Of a DNA stretch of 6,002 nt, positions 5,780 to 6,002 are shown piece after piece. Source of the stretch: an uncultured Rubellimicrobium sp. (lineage in GTDB: Bacteria; Pseudomonadota; Alphaproteobacteria; Rhodobacterales; Rhodobacteraceae); NCBI GenBank assembly GCA_902805995.1, contig CADCUU010000151.1:1-6002 (forward strand), read 5' to 3'. Under the pieces are notes generated by a model. That model made no database searches, was not told where the DNA came from, and saw only the letters and a list, made by a program, of their open reading frames with translations. How positions within the stretch are numbered: position 1 is the first letter of the stretch; the number at the start of each line of letters is the position of its first letter. Made by a program: the position numbers and the translations under genes.

Positions 5780-6002
5780 TGCCGACCGCGAACGTCAACG
5801 GAGTGACCCTGAACTACACGATCGACAACGAAGGATCGGAGGGTGAGACCGTCGTCCTCATCAACGGCCTCGCCGACGACCTCGAGTCCTGGGGCTTCCA
5901 GATTCCCACGCTGGTGGACGCCGGGTTCCGCGTGCTGCGCTTCGACAACCGCGGGATCGGCAAGTCCGACCGGCCGGCCGGGGCCTACACCTCGCGCATG
6001 AT
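5779..6002 (+). CDS. Alpha/beta hydrolase, N-terminal part (cut by the window end)
   Basis: The first 74 codons are present and the gene continues past 6002. The opening MPTANVNGVTLNYTIDNEG is the usual first hairpin of alpha/beta hydrolases such as 3-oxoadipate enol-lactonase (PcaD) and RutD. VVLINGLADDLESWGFQ (25-41) holds the oxyanion-hole loop, with Asn-Gly in place of the more common His-Gly. FRVLRFDNRGIGKSDRP (50-66) is the classic strand-4 and DxRGxGxS region that precedes the nucleophile elbow. The catalytic Ser, Asp and His would lie beyond the window, so activity cannot be confirmed. No signal peptide is visible. The TGATG overlap with the ATPase gene places it in the same operon, where it probably processes the imported compound or a product of the M20 enzyme. 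Esterase, lactonase, C-C hydrolase and aminoacrylate hydrolase functions all remain possible. Confidence 0.88.
   Translation, partial: MPTANVNGVTLNYTIDNEGSEGETVVLINGLADDLESWGFQIPTLVDAGFRVLRFDNRGIGKSDRPAGAYTSRM

Overview
The window is GC-rich, and its genes use codons ending mostly in G or C. It looks like alphaproteobacterial DNA, possibly Rhodobacterales. The best lineage clue is a tRNA 3'-end fragment at 31-51 that matches, from memory, the 3' end of alphaproteobacterial initiator tRNA. The lineage is an inference, because no rRNA or other marker gene is present.

Positions 1-304 hold no intact gene. They contain a reverse-strand fragment of a tRNA 3' end (31-51), a decayed piece of what looks like an IS5-family transposase C-terminus on the minus strand (about 87-200), and a probable promoter with an overlapping inverted repeat (248-284) just before the first gene. 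This is what the edge of an accessory segment often looks like.

Positions 305-6002 form one tightly packed plus-strand operon of seven genes. In order they are an M20-family metallohydrolase (ArgE/DapE/CPG2-like), a GntR/FadR-type (FCD) repressor, two DppB/DppC-type permeases, two DppD/DppF-type ATPases, and the start of an alpha/beta hydrolase that runs off the window. Every junction overlaps: ATGA three times, TGATG twice and one 8-base overlap. This points to a single message with translational coupling.

The simplest reading is an uptake-and-hydrolysis unit. The ABC transporter imports a peptide-like or acylated/amide compound, the M20 enzyme cleaves an amide or peptide bond in it, and the alpha/beta hydrolase probably acts on an ester, lactone or other product. 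The FCD regulator senses a small carboxylate-like ligand and controls the operon from the site before the M20 gene. No substrate-binding protein is encoded in the window, so it must lie downstream of 6002 or elsewhere. The substrate cannot be named from this sequence. The transporter and enzyme families are all well known; what may be undescribed is this particular combination and its substrate.
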